Assembly (NCBI RefSeq): GCF_030826625.1
Contig: NZ_JAPJNQ010000010.1
Coordinates: 1-38,833 of the forward strand
Length of the DNA stretch: 38,833 nt
Source: Corynebacterium sp.
GTDB lineage: Bacteria > Actinomycetota > Actinomycetes > Mycobacteriales > Mycobacteriaceae
Direction of reading: 5' to 3'
The notes under the pieces were generated by a model. That model did not search any database. It was not told the origin of the DNA and saw only the letters and a program-made list of their open reading frames with translations. The translations under genes and the position numbers were made by a program. Shown here piece by piece: positions 16,890-25,154 of this stretch. Each line of letters begins with the position of its first letter. Position 1 is the first letter of the stretch.

Positions 16890-19427
16890 GTGAAAAATCA
16901 CACCCCTAAGAAATGGGCCACGCAGCGCGCTCTAGCTGGTCTTATGGCTGCTGGAGTAGCTTTCGGCGGCTTCTCCGTCGTGAACACCGTACCTGCATTT
17001 GCACAGGACGATACTGCAGAGTGCACGGCGGAGGAGAAAGCGCGACCACAGATCGGTGAAGGCATTCTTCACATTGAAGAGAAGAACTATGCACCCGGTG
17101 ACGTGATTACGGTTAAAGGAACCGGATTCAAACCTCGCGGCGAACAAGGATTCATCACTTTTAAGATCAACGCAAACAAACTGACGTGGCCAGAGGACCA
17201 GTCTGCAGGTGCAAATCTCAAGGGAGATGCTCCTACTGACCTGCAATTAGACACGCCTTTGGCTGATGGAACGTTTGAAACCAAGCTGGTATTGCCGAAG
17301 GCTACCCCACGAGGCGAGGCATTGAAATCGGGTCAATATGAGATCCGGGCAGTTGGGGGTAATGATCAGCAAGGCCAGCTGAGCGTGCCTACCAAAATTC
17401 ACATCCTCGCGCCAGGCGATCAGGCCGGTGCCTGTGGCACTCTTGGAGCCCCAGCCCCAGCTCAGCCAGCCCCAACTCAGCCTGACACTCCACCAACTTC
17501 TGAGGCACAGCCAGCCCCAACTCAGCCTGCGCCAGAACAGACAAACCCAGGAGCTGAAAACACTGCAAAAGCCACTGTGGTTGAGGCGACCACCTATGGC
17601 GCCGACGGCCGTGGTGTCAAGGCCGGCCAGGTCAACGTGAAGTTCAAGCTGGAAGGCTTCCCAGCAGGACAAGACGTGGTGGCAAAATCCGGTGACAAGC
17701 AGGTGGAATTCGTTGCTGGCCGCCAAACTGCGAAGACCATCAAGGTCGGCGAAGACGGAACCGTTGAAGGTACCGCTATCTTTGCGCCAGGCCAGGCACT
17801 TGAAGGTGAACACAAGATTGGTTTCCGCGCTGGTACCGAGAAACCTGTTCGCGCCGAAGCAACTGTCCAGACTGAATCGTCCGGAAACATCTCTAACAAC
17901 GCAGCACAAGGTGAAAAAGCAATCTTCACCGGTGTGAACCTGGCTCCAGGTGCAAAGATCACTGCCGTCGGAACCGCCGAGAAAAACTGGCTGGCCGAAG
18001 GCCAAACAGCAACTGCCAACGAGCAGGGCGTGGCAGAAATCAAGGATGTACAAATCCCAGCAGATGCAGTATTCCGCGCCCCAGTGCAGTTCAGTTACGA
18101 AATCGGTGGTAATACAGTTACCCGCGTGCTGAAGCAGACCGTTGCGGCTTCGCAAACCAGCTTCAACGAGCAGAACTATGAAATCAACACGGTGGAAACC
18201 GCCCCTGGCCTGTACCAGAGCGCTGTCAACGACAAGGGCGAAATCTTTGTCGCTCGTTCCAACGGACGCCCACCGAAAGAAGATGGTTCCATCTACAAGC
18301 TTGATGCAGCAACCCTCAAGGTTAAAGCAGAAAAGAAGCTTGCCGACGGTACCCCAGCGGCCTACGGCATCGGCCTGGATAACAAGAGTGGCCTGGTATG
18401 GATAACCAACACCCGCAGCGACCAGGTCGCTGTTTACCGCCAGGACAACCTGGAGCTGGTGCACCAGTGGGAAAAGGGCAGCTCGACTCACCCACGTGAT
18501 GTCGTCGTCGATGAGACCACCGGCTTGGCATATGTCTCGATAGTGGATCGTCGTTCCGACTCCGGGCGCATTGATGTTTACAGCGCGCAAGAAAAGAAGA
18601 TCGTCCGAACCATTGAGATTCCTGAATTCCCGAGCGTCATGTCGATGGATCTGGATCAAAAAACCGGCAACCTGTACACCGTTTCCTTGAGCTCTCCGAA
18701 GGCTGCGCGCATCAACGTGCGTAACAACGACGAAATCAAGACTTACGACTTGGGCGACAAGGTAGATCGTGCATCTGGTGTTGCTTACGTTCCAGGCAAG
18801 GACGTTTTCTACGTCGCATCTCAGGGCACTGGTAACGCAGTGGTAGTTGACGCTAAGGATGGCAAGATCATCGCGGAGATCCCAACCGGTGCAGGCGCGC
18901 TCAACGCGAAGTACAACGCAACTGACAACCGGGTTTACGTCACCAACCGTGCTGCAGGAACGATCACCGTCATTGACGTCAACACCAACACGGTTGTTGC
19001 AAACCTGCCAGCTGGTGCTAACGCAAACCACGCATCTGTGGGACCAGATGGCGCTGTTTATGCCGTAAACAAGGGCTCTCGTGCCAATGACACTGAAAAG
19101 GACGAGATTCACCGTTACAAGTTCAACGGTGTGGTAACCCCAGGTACCCAACCGGGCACTCAGCCAGGTGCTGGTGCAGAAACCCCAGGTACCAAGCCAG
19201 GTGCTGGTGCAGAAACCCCAGCTCCAGAAGAGCCAGCTCCGAGCGACAACGGAAGCTCTGTGCTGGATAACGCTCACGCCGGTGAGACCACGTTCCAACG
19301 CGTCATCAACTTCTTCGTTGGCCTCGCAGGAATCGGTGCAGCTGCTTTCGGTATCACTCAGCTGATCAAGCACTTGGTACACATCGGCGTAATTCCACGC
19401 CACCTGGTACCACCACACCTGCACTAA
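16890..19427 (+). CDS. Secreted, membrane-anchored surface protein with YncE-like beta-propeller
   Basis: An 845-residue protein read from GTG 16890. That start has an AGAAAGG ribosome-binding site and gives a compact signal peptide ending VPAFA|QDD near residue 38. The ATG at 16803 would add 29 residues ahead of a normal signal sequence. Domains in order: a beta-rich module (YAPGDVITVKGTGFKPRGEQ), a Pro/Gln/Thr spacer, one or two further beta modules, then a YVTN/YncE-type propeller (about residues 450-755; NRVYVTNRAAGTITVIDVNTNTVVANLPAG). A Pro/Gly repeat stalk, one transmembrane helix and a His-rich tail (HLVHIGVIPRHLVPPHLH) follow. No LPXTG motif is present. It heads the siderophore uptake genes. 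Binding of ferric siderophore is inferred. Confidence 0.85.
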   Translation: MKNHTPKKWATQRALAGLMAAGVAFGGFSVVNTVPAFAQDDTAECTAEEKARPQIGEGILHIEEKNYAPGDVITVKGTGFKPRGEQGFITFKINANKLTWPEDQSAGANLKGDAPTDLQLDTPLADGTFETKLVLPKATPRGEALKSGQYEIRAVGGNDQQGQLSVPTKIHILAPGDQAGACGTLGAPAPAQPAPTQPDTPPTSEAQPAPTQPAPEQTNPGAENTAKATVVEATTYGADGRGVKAGQVNVKFKLEGFPAGQDVVAKSGDKQVEFVAGRQTAKTIKVGEDGTVEGTAIFAPGQALEGEHKIGFRAGTEKPVRAEATVQTESSGNISNNAAQGEKAIFTGVNLAPGAKITAVGTAEKNWLAEGQTATANEQGVAEIKDVQIPADAVFRAPVQFSYEIGGNTVTRVLKQTVAASQTSFNEQNYEINTVETAPGLYQSAVNDKGEIFVARSNGRPPKEDGSIYKLDAATLKVKAEKKLADGTPAAYGIGLDNKSGLVWITNTRSDQVAVYRQDNLELVHQWEKGSSTHPRDVVVDETTGLAYVSIVDRRSDSGRIDVYSAQEKKIVRTIEIPEFPSVMSMDLDQKTGNLYTVSLSSPKAARINVRNNDEIKTYDLGDKVDRASGVAYVPGKDVFYVASQGTGNAVVVDAKDGKIIAEIPTGAGALNAKYNATDNRVYVTNRAAGTITVIDVNTNTVVANLPAGANANHASVGPDGAVYAVNKGSRANDTEKDEIHRYKFNGVVTPGTQPGTQPGAGAETPGTKPGAGAETPAPEEPAPSDNGSSVLDNAHAGETTFQRVINFFVGLAGIGAAAFGITQLIKHLVHIGVIPRHLVPPHLH
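19163..19220 (+). repeat. 33-bp-period in-frame repeat in the stalk
   Basis: Two copies of a 25-bp sequence beginning GCCAGGTGCTGG (19163-19187 and 19196-19220) encode the PGAGAETPG-type stalk of the propeller protein. They are in frame, so copy number would change stalk length without breaking the protein. Confidence 0.8.
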
Positions 19428-19470
19428 TTAACTGAGTTGGAGATCTTCAGCAGAATTTCTCCACCATGCA

Positions 19471-19515
19471 ACCGGGGATAAACGCGTGCAACCCTGCAAC
19501 CGTTTATTCCCCGGT
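19471..19515 (+). terminator. Strong stem-loop after the propeller gene
   Basis: ACCGGGGATAAACG (19471-19484) pairs with CGTTTATTCCCCGGT (19501-19515) with a single bulge, closing a 16-nt loop. There is no T-tract, so it may be a non-canonical terminator, a processing site or an mRNA 3' stabiliser. It would separate levels of the surface protein from the downstream binding-protein gene. Confidence 0.55.
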
Positions 19516-19601
19516 GCGTTCACTATCTACTACTGCAGCTAGCCCTGCACCTAACGCTTCCGAAAATACTGCTCTAAATCGTGAAAGGCCTTGCTGCTGC
19601 C

Positions 19602-20606
19602 ATGAAAATTCGCTCAAAAACTATGAGTGCACTGGTTTTAACTGTACTGGCTTCGCTGGGCCTGGCAGCCTGCTCAAATGCCAATGGAGATTCTGCTTCC
19701 GCAGCCGTCGATGGTGAAAGCCGAGTAGTAGTAGATGTTGAAGGCACCGAAGTTGCCGTTCCTGAACACCCAGAGCGCGTCGTCGCTCTGTCTGAACCAA
19801 CGCTTGATGGACTACTTGCGTTGGGCGTAACCCCTGCGGGTACTGTCACTGGCCGCGGCCAGGGGACCGTAGCGAATTACCTGCAGGAACAGGCCAGCGG
19901 AATTGAGCTGCTTGGGGCAGTTGCCCAACCCAATTTCGAGGCCATCGGGGCAGCTAATCCAGATCTCATCCTGGTTGATGCCACCTCGATCAACAACAAC
20001 CCACCGATTATCGCTGCGCTGCGTGAAATCGCCCCAGTGGTGTTCACCGGATACGCAGGTGGCGACTGGCGAGAAAACTTCGCACTGACAGCAGAAGCGA
20101 TGAATATGGAAGAGCAGGGCAAAGAAATCCTTGCTGCTTACGAAGAAAAAGCTGGTGAGCTGAAAACTGCTTTGAGCGATTACAGCGACTCCACCTTCTC
20201 GGTGGTTCGATGGCAAGGAAATTCTCCAGCGTTGATCCTGAAAGACCTTCCTGCAGGTAGAGCCTTAGAGGATGTGGGATTATCGCGTCCAAAAAACCAA
20301 GATCGTGAAGGACGCGGACACTCCGAGCCAGTGTCTTTGGAAAACCTCGCGGATATCGACGCCGACTACATCTTCTTCGGAACCCTGGGAGGTTCTTCGG
20401 TGGATAACCCGGAAGCGGGCGGTACCGCCGATGTTGACGATGCAATTAAAAGCATCCAAGAAGCTCAAAAAGTTCCTGGATTTACCGAATTAAAAGCATT
20501 CCAGTCTAACCGCATCATCCCGGTAGACGGTTCCGCGTGGACTTCCACCGGAGGCCCGTTGCTCATGCACAAAATCTTGGACGATATCGCCGCCGCTCTC
20601 ATTTAG
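19602..20606 (+). CDS. FecB/FhuD-type siderophore-binding lipoprotein
   Basis: A 334-residue ABC-transporter substrate-binding lipoprotein. The signal peptide ends in the lipobox LAAC (Cys24 from ATG 19602). A GTG at 19581 adds seven residues and cannot be excluded. The mature part is a class III binding protein: ERVVALSEPTLDGLLALGV, NFEAIGAANPDLILVD and, near the end, WTSTGGPLLMHKILDDI. It would capture a ferric siderophore outside the membrane and deliver it to the FepD/FepG permease encoded about 3.5 kb downstream. It differs from the second binding protein at 34517, which is much closer to E. coli FepB. Different ligands (for example intact enterobactin versus its linear fragments) are possible. 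Confidence 0.9.
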   Translation: MKIRSKTMSALVLTVLASLGLAACSNANGDSASAAVDGESRVVVDVEGTEVAVPEHPERVVALSEPTLDGLLALGVTPAGTVTGRGQGTVANYLQEQASGIELLGAVAQPNFEAIGAANPDLILVDATSINNNPPIIAALREIAPVVFTGYAGGDWRENFALTAEAMNMEEQGKEILAAYEEKAGELKTALSDYSDSTFSVVRWQGNSPALILKDLPAGRALEDVGLSRPKNQDREGRGHSEPVSLENLADIDADYIFFGTLGGSSVDNPEAGGTADVDDAIKSIQEAQKVPGFTELKAFQSNRIIPVDGSAWTSTGGPLLMHKILDDIAAALI

Positions 20607-20611
20607 CTTCC

Positions 20612-20630
20612 GCAGGTTAAGCCTTAATTA
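20612..20630 (+). promoter_or_regulatory. Weak DtxR-like sequence before the second surface protein
   Basis: GCAGGTTAAGCCTTAATTA matches 11 of 19 positions of the DtxR consensus but lacks the right half-site. It lies just after the lipoprotein stop and before ATG 20646. It could also be an ordinary AT-rich ribosome-binding region. Confidence 0.25.
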
Positions 20631-20645
20631 AAGGATCGCATTCCC

Positions 20646-22949
20646 ATGTACTCAGTTTCTCGCTCTCTTCACTCGGCTCGTCCGGCCGTCGTCGCAGGAT
20701 TTTCCTGTCTGTTGCTGACCGGCATTCCCGTTGCCATGCTGAATCCCGAAATTCACTATGCACAAGCGCAAGTCAATGCAGCGCAAGATAATAATCCCAT
20801 CACCGTGGTGCAAGCTGAAAAAGATGGCACCATTTTGCAAGTGCAAAAAAACGTCGCAGCCGGTGGTGAAGCGATAGTGAGAGGTGAAAACTGGGGAGCC
20901 GGTTCTACCGTCACGGTGAAATTGAATATTGAAAACAATGCGCAATTGACCCGCACCCAAGACATCATCAACCACCCTGGCAATGGGCAACCGGACCAGA
21001 CCATTTGGGCACAATTCAATGCTGATAGTCAGGGTTCGTTTACTGAGAAAATTACATTGCCGGCGAACCTGAAAGCAGGGCAAGCGTTGCGGGTTAACGC
21101 TGCCAGCGGTTTGATCACGGGGCAGGAGCAACATTCGTTGACCAGTCCATGGTTGGTCGTTGGGGGCGTGGAATACGTTCCGCCGAAAAAAGAGATCATC
21201 GAGTGCACCAACACCACGCCGAAGCCGGAAGTAAAAGCGGCTGCAACCGCGGAGAACGGCAAGGTGAAAATTTCTGGAACCGGTTTCTGCAACGCTGAAA
21301 CTGGAGGTGCACGCGTAGCTTTTAAATACAATGCGGGCCAGGTAACCCGTAGTGATGGAAAATACGACAACGCGACGATTTGGCACGTCGAACAAGCAGA
21401 CCCGAACAACGGGACGTTTGATTTTGAAATGGATTTACCAACCCCGGCGACCTCGAAAGATGTTCTCAAAGAAGGAGAACACAGCATTCAAGTGCTGTCC
21501 GGTTCGTTGAAAGAAAATGATCCCGTGTTCACCGCGCGTCTGCCTTTCGTTATTGGTGAGTATCGACCGTCGGTACCTCCAGAGCCAGTGCACTACGAAG
21601 AAGATATCCCGGTGGGCACCGAACATGATTTGAAGATCACAGAATCGAATAACTCCTTGCGGGTGACGGTTAATGGTGGGAAGAAGGACGATTGGATTTT
21701 TGCCACCACCTATATTGCTGATGGTTCACCACGGCTGCCCTGGGGTAATTACTGGGCACGACTGAACGACAAAGGCGAGGTAGTCCTTCCACTGGATACC
21801 GTGAACGGCCGTCAGGTGCGCATCCCCGAAGGCAAGGTTAAGCTGGTGATCCAAAGTGGTAACCAAGACGACAAGAATAAAGTGTTGGGATGGGACTGGT
21901 GGGAACCGAAAAAACCTTCCACGAACACGCCAAATGGTCCTGCAACCAGGCCGGGGGTGAATACCGGAGCTAACACTGGTACCAACGCAGGGAATAACGC
22001 TGGCAACAACACTGGAAACAACACTGGCAACAATACCGGCGCGAATTCTGGGGCAGGAGCCAACGGAACAGCTGGTACCACGGGTAATGCAAGCAACGGC
22101 GCATCGACGACCACAAAAACCGCGAACAACGATATTCAAGAATTCACCGCGGCACTGGGAACCCTGGATGGCGAACTGAAAAAGCTGTTGGCGCAAGTCG
22201 AAAAGCCAGCAGAGACCAGAGAATCCAGCGATAACACCGGCGCTTATTCGGATAGCCCCGATTACGAAGCCGCACATTACGATGATGGCACAAACTATGC
22301 CGACGACAACTACCGAGTAGTACAGGCTTCGACGGCGGATAACGTCAACGCAGGGATCGCAGCTGGCCCAGCAGCCGCAACGACTGCAGGACAAACCGGC
22401 GGCGGACAAAGCTTCGCGGTGGATTCTTCGGCAATACAGCAACCAGAAAACCCAGCGGGTAACTGGCCAGCACAGCCGCAAGGAGAGCTGAACCAGCCCG
22501 TCGACAAGCGTGAAGACCTTGACGAAAGTAATTCCGGTGGGCTATCGGCAGCCTTCGACGGTGATATCGTCTACGTCCTGCTGCCATCCAAACAGCCGGG
22601 TGACTGGGTATTCCTGCACATCTACACTGACGACAAAGACAAGACGACGCCGGTCGGCTGGGCCCAGGTGGATGAATTCGGCGAAATTGCCTTCGATACC
22701 TCGGGGCTGCCCGACGGTTCCTACACGCTCGCCATTAGCGATAACAGCGGATTGCTCGGTTGGGTCGATCTCGATCTGGGCAATGAACTGGCTAAAGAAA
22801 CCATGGGCCGTAATGCGGCAAGCCCACGGCTGGCCACCGCAGGGGCGTCGGCGATGCGGGCAGAAGATTGGCTTTTGATCGCAGCCGGTATTGTGCTCTC
22901 AGCCATTTGTGCTGCTGTCGTGGCATTCATAGCGCGCAAGAAAAACTAA
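20646..22949 (+). CDS. Secreted, membrane-anchored multi-domain surface protein
   Basis: A 767-residue protein with a signal peptide (cleavage near AQA, residue 41), four predicted beta-rich modules and a C-terminal transmembrane helix followed by RKKN. Modules 1 and 2 (for example TILQVQKNVAAGGEAIVRGENW and GKVKISGTGFCNAETGGARVAFKYNAG) resemble the first module of the propeller protein, suggesting common ancestry. Module 3 (RVTVNGGKKDDWIFATTYI) and module 4 (YVLLPSKQPGDWVFLHIY) resemble each other. An Asn/Gly/Thr spacer (NNTGNNTGNN) and a Pro/Asp/Tyr-rich linker separate them. No sortase motif. It sits between the binding-protein and permease genes. I recognise no named family. A role as siderophore receptor or relay is inferred from context. 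Confidence 0.85.
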   Translation: MYSVSRSLHSARPAVVAGFSCLLLTGIPVAMLNPEIHYAQAQVNAAQDNNPITVVQAEKDGTILQVQKNVAAGGEAIVRGENWGAGSTVTVKLNIENNAQLTRTQDIINHPGNGQPDQTIWAQFNADSQGSFTEKITLPANLKAGQALRVNAASGLITGQEQHSLTSPWLVVGGVEYVPPKKEIIECTNTTPKPEVKAAATAENGKVKISGTGFCNAETGGARVAFKYNAGQVTRSDGKYDNATIWHVEQADPNNGTFDFEMDLPTPATSKDVLKEGEHSIQVLSGSLKENDPVFTARLPFVIGEYRPSVPPEPVHYEEDIPVGTEHDLKITESNNSLRVTVNGGKKDDWIFATTYIADGSPRLPWGNYWARLNDKGEVVLPLDTVNGRQVRIPEGKVKLVIQSGNQDDKNKVLGWDWWEPKKPSTNTPNGPATRPGVNTGANTGTNAGNNAGNNTGNNTGNNTGANSGAGANGTAGTTGNASNGASTTTKTANNDIQEFTAALGTLDGELKKLLAQVEKPAETRESSDNTGAYSDSPDYEAAHYDDGTNYADDNYRVVQASTADNVNAGIAAGPAAATTAGQTGGGQSFAVDSSAIQQPENPAGNWPAQPQGELNQPVDKREDLDESNSGGLSAAFDGDIVYVLLPSKQPGDWVFLHIYTDDKDKTTPVGWAQVDEFGEIAFDTSGLPDGSYTLAISDNSGLLGWVDLDLGNELAKETMGRNAASPRLATAGASAMRAEDWLLIAAGIVLSAICAAVVAFIARKKN

Positions 22950-22991
22950 ACCTTCGGCATACAAGATCTTCGGGAACGAGAAAAGAAGAAC

Positions 22992-24137
22992 ATGAGTGGG
23001 CAAAGGATTCTCCAGGCCGTACGCCGAGTTGGCGTCGCTGCGGTTTTTACTGGTGCATTAGTAGCGACGGCCTTCCCTGCTGCAGCACTTCCTCCGGGTG
23101 GTGCATCGCCGGATACCCCGGGGACGTCGACGAGCGTAAGCCCGAGGACCGTCGAACAATGTGGCACCATCAACTGGACCGTGTCAGGTTTTCCTGCAGG
23201 CGAAACCGTGCATCTAAAAATTGATGACGGTGATGGCACTGATCAGGCAACTCACGGCGCAGGTGTGGTGCAAACGCAGCGTATTGGTAGTGGCGGGAGT
23301 GCTTCTGGTTCGCTGCAGTTACCTTGCGATATTGCCCCGGGCGGCCACTGGGTGCGCTACCTGGCTACTGGCGGCGAGAATAACCTCGGCTATACCGCAC
23401 GTGGCGGCTCTGATTTCACAGTTGTAGCCCGTAGCGGTGGCAATACCGGTGGTGCCGGTGGCGCTGCTGCAGGGCAACGCCCGAATAACCAAGCAGGCGC
23501 TGCACGTCCGAACCAAGGCGGCGGGAACCAAACTAACCGCAACCAAGCAGCCCGCGGTCAAGGGCAAGCGCAAGCGCCGGCACGCAATCAAGGCCAAGCT
23601 CCTGCGCGCAATCAGGCTCAAGGTCAAGGCCAAGCTCCTGCGCGCAACCAAGCGCCAGCTCAGGGAGCACAAGCGCCGGCGCGTGCACAAGGTCAAGCAC
23701 CTGCACGTGCAGGTGCTAATGGTGGAGCTGCTGCAAGCAGTGGCAACACTGGTGGTAGCGCCGGTGCCCCTAGCGGGGCTGGTGGTGCGCAAAACCAGTC
23801 CGGAACCAGCGGCGGCGGGTCCGGTGCCCCTGGCGGAGCCATTGGCATTGATGGATCTTTCTTGGCTGAAGGCGCCAATACTGGTGCTGGCTCGGCAGGA
23901 ATCTTCGATAAAAATGCCGATGATCCGTCCCAGCCCAGTGGAATTTCGCAGGCGGCTGCACAGCAAAGCTCGGGTGCGCGTGCTCCTGTGATTGGAATGT
24001 TCGTGGGTGGTGCTATCTTGCTGGTCGGCTTCACCGCGATCAATGTGTGGGTGCTGTTGCAGATGCGCCGTGATCGTCGGGAAGAACGAAACAACCGCGA
24101 GCAATACCTCCGTCCGACGCAGTATTTCCAGGGCTGA
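22992..24137 (+). CDS. Secreted, membrane-anchored protein with Ala/Gln/Pro stalk
   Basis: A 381-residue protein with a signal peptide (cleavage near residue 32), one compact beta-domain (residues about 48-145, CGTINWTVSGFPAGETVHLKI, with a possible disulphide between its two cysteines) and a long low-complexity stalk built of QAPARNQ-like repeats. A Gly/Ser segment, a transmembrane helix (VIGMFVGGAILLVGFTAINVWVLL) and a strongly basic/acidic cytoplasmic tail follow. It ends 15 nt before the fepD-like permease gene and is probably co-transcribed with it. The domain FPAGETVHLKI echoes the modules of the two larger surface proteins. The function is unknown. Confidence 0.85.
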   Translation: MSGQRILQAVRRVGVAAVFTGALVATAFPAAALPPGGASPDTPGTSTSVSPRTVEQCGTINWTVSGFPAGETVHLKIDDGDGTDQATHGAGVVQTQRIGSGGSASGSLQLPCDIAPGGHWVRYLATGGENNLGYTARGGSDFTVVARSGGNTGGAGGAAAGQRPNNQAGAARPNQGGGNQTNRNQAARGQGQAQAPARNQGQAPARNQAQGQGQAPARNQAPAQGAQAPARAQGQAPARAGANGGAAASSGNTGGSAGAPSGAGGAQNQSGTSGGGSGAPGGAIGIDGSFLAEGANTGAGSAGIFDKNADDPSQPSGISQAAAQQSSGARAPVIGMFVGGAILLVGFTAINVWVLLQMRRDRREERNNREQYLRPTQYFQG

Positions 24138-24152
24138 TAGCGCGAATCACTG

Positions 24153-25154
24153 ATGACGAGATTTAAACTTTTGCCGGCCGCTGTTGTCACAGTGGCCGTT
24201 CTCTTCTCCGCAATTGCGGCATCGCTGTTTTTTGGCTCGAACAATATTGCCCCGGCACAGGTCTGGGCTGCGTTGAGCAACAACGGTGATCAAGCCAGCA
24301 ACGTCTTGATTTTGCAGCAACGGTTGCCCCGCACGATCTTGGTGATCTTGGTCGGGGCTGCGCTGGGAGTCGCGGGCGCGTTGATGCAAGCGCTGACCCG
24401 CAACCCACTGGCCGACCCTGGCATCTTGGGAATTAACGCCGGTGCTTCTATCGCGGTGGTTGCTGGCGTCGCCTTCTTCGGAATCCAGGGAATCCTGAAT
24501 TACATTTTCCTGGCTATCATCGGTGCATTGCTCGCCAGCATCATGGTGTACCTGCTTGGTGGCGCCGGAGGGCATTCGGTGCCCACCCCAGCGCGTCTGA
24601 CTCTCGCCGGTGTAGCAATTTCGATGGCGATTAGCTCACTGGTGCAGGCGATTATCCTGTCAAACGCGAATGCATTCAATGAGTTTCGCTATTGGGCTGC
24701 TGGATCGGTAGAAGGTCGCGGCTGGCTCGTTCTGGAGCACATCTGGGTCTTCATCGTCGTCGGTTTGATTTTTGCTTTCGCTTCGGCAGCTTCCCTCAAC
24801 GCATTGTCTTTAGGCGAAGAAATGGGCACTGCCCTGGGTGTGAAAGTCTGGCGTACCCGCATCATGACCTTCGCGGCGATCACTATTTTGGCAGGAGCGG
24901 CTACTGCTGCCGTCGGCCCGATTATGTTCGTTGGATTGGCAGTCCCCTATGCTGCTCGCGGATTATTTGGCCATGATAACCGCGCAATTCTTGTGGGATC
25001 AGTGTTCATCGGCCCGGTATTCCTTTTAGCTGCCGACGTGTTGGCGCGGGTGGTGATCATGCCGCAAGAAGTACAAACCGGATTGCTTTCGGCAGTATTG
25101 GGTGGCCCAATTTTTATTGCGGTGGTGCGCATGAAGAAGATAGGGGCGGTGTAA
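24153..25154 (+). CDS. fepD: Ferric-siderophore ABC permease (FepD-like)
   Basis: A 333-residue FecCD/BtuC-type permease with about ten helices. It shows the diagnostic RLPRTILVILVGAALGVAGALMQALTRNPLADPGILGINAGAS at residues about 58-100, and the cytoplasmic loop GxxLGV (EEMGTALGVKVWRTR) that contacts the ATPase. It forms a heterodimer with the next gene product. The downstream gene starts at the base immediately after its stop. The symbol follows the Fep-like context (FepB, FepG, FepC); the family alone does not distinguish substrates. Confidence 0.9.
   Translation: MTRFKLLPAAVVTVAVLFSAIAASLFFGSNNIAPAQVWAALSNNGDQASNVLILQQRLPRTILVILVGAALGVAGALMQALTRNPLADPGILGINAGASIAVVAGVAFFGIQGILNYIFLAIIGALLASIMVYLLGGAGGHSVPTPARLTLAGVAISMAISSLVQAIILSNANAFNEFRYWAAGSVEGRGWLVLEHIWVFIVVGLIFAFASAASLNALSLGEEMGTALGVKVWRTRIMTFAAITILAGAATAAVGPIMFVGLAVPYAARGLFGHDNRAILVGSVFIGPVFLLAADVLARVVIMPQEVQTGLLSAVLGGPIFIAVVRMKKIGAV

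Noticed and set aside
17247..19424. A 725-residue open frame antisense to the propeller gene
   Set aside because: It mirrors a strongly codon-biased real gene, its composition is Cys/Trp/Val-rich nonsense, it has no domain, and the sense gene has signal peptide, propeller and anchor.
23560..23720. CRISPR-like array in the Ala/Gln-rich stalk
   Set aside because: The repeats are irregular, in frame and encode QAPARNQ units. There are no unique spacers.
16890..24137. HtaA-type haem-binding (CR) domains in the surface proteins
   Set aside because: The proteins are in the right kind of neighbourhood and have similar anchors, but I could not find the typical conserved region, only different beta-rich modules.
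16890..24137. Sortase (LPXTG) anchoring of the surface proteins
   Set aside because: No LPXTG-like motif precedes the C-terminal helices. Anchoring by a transmembrane helix fits better.
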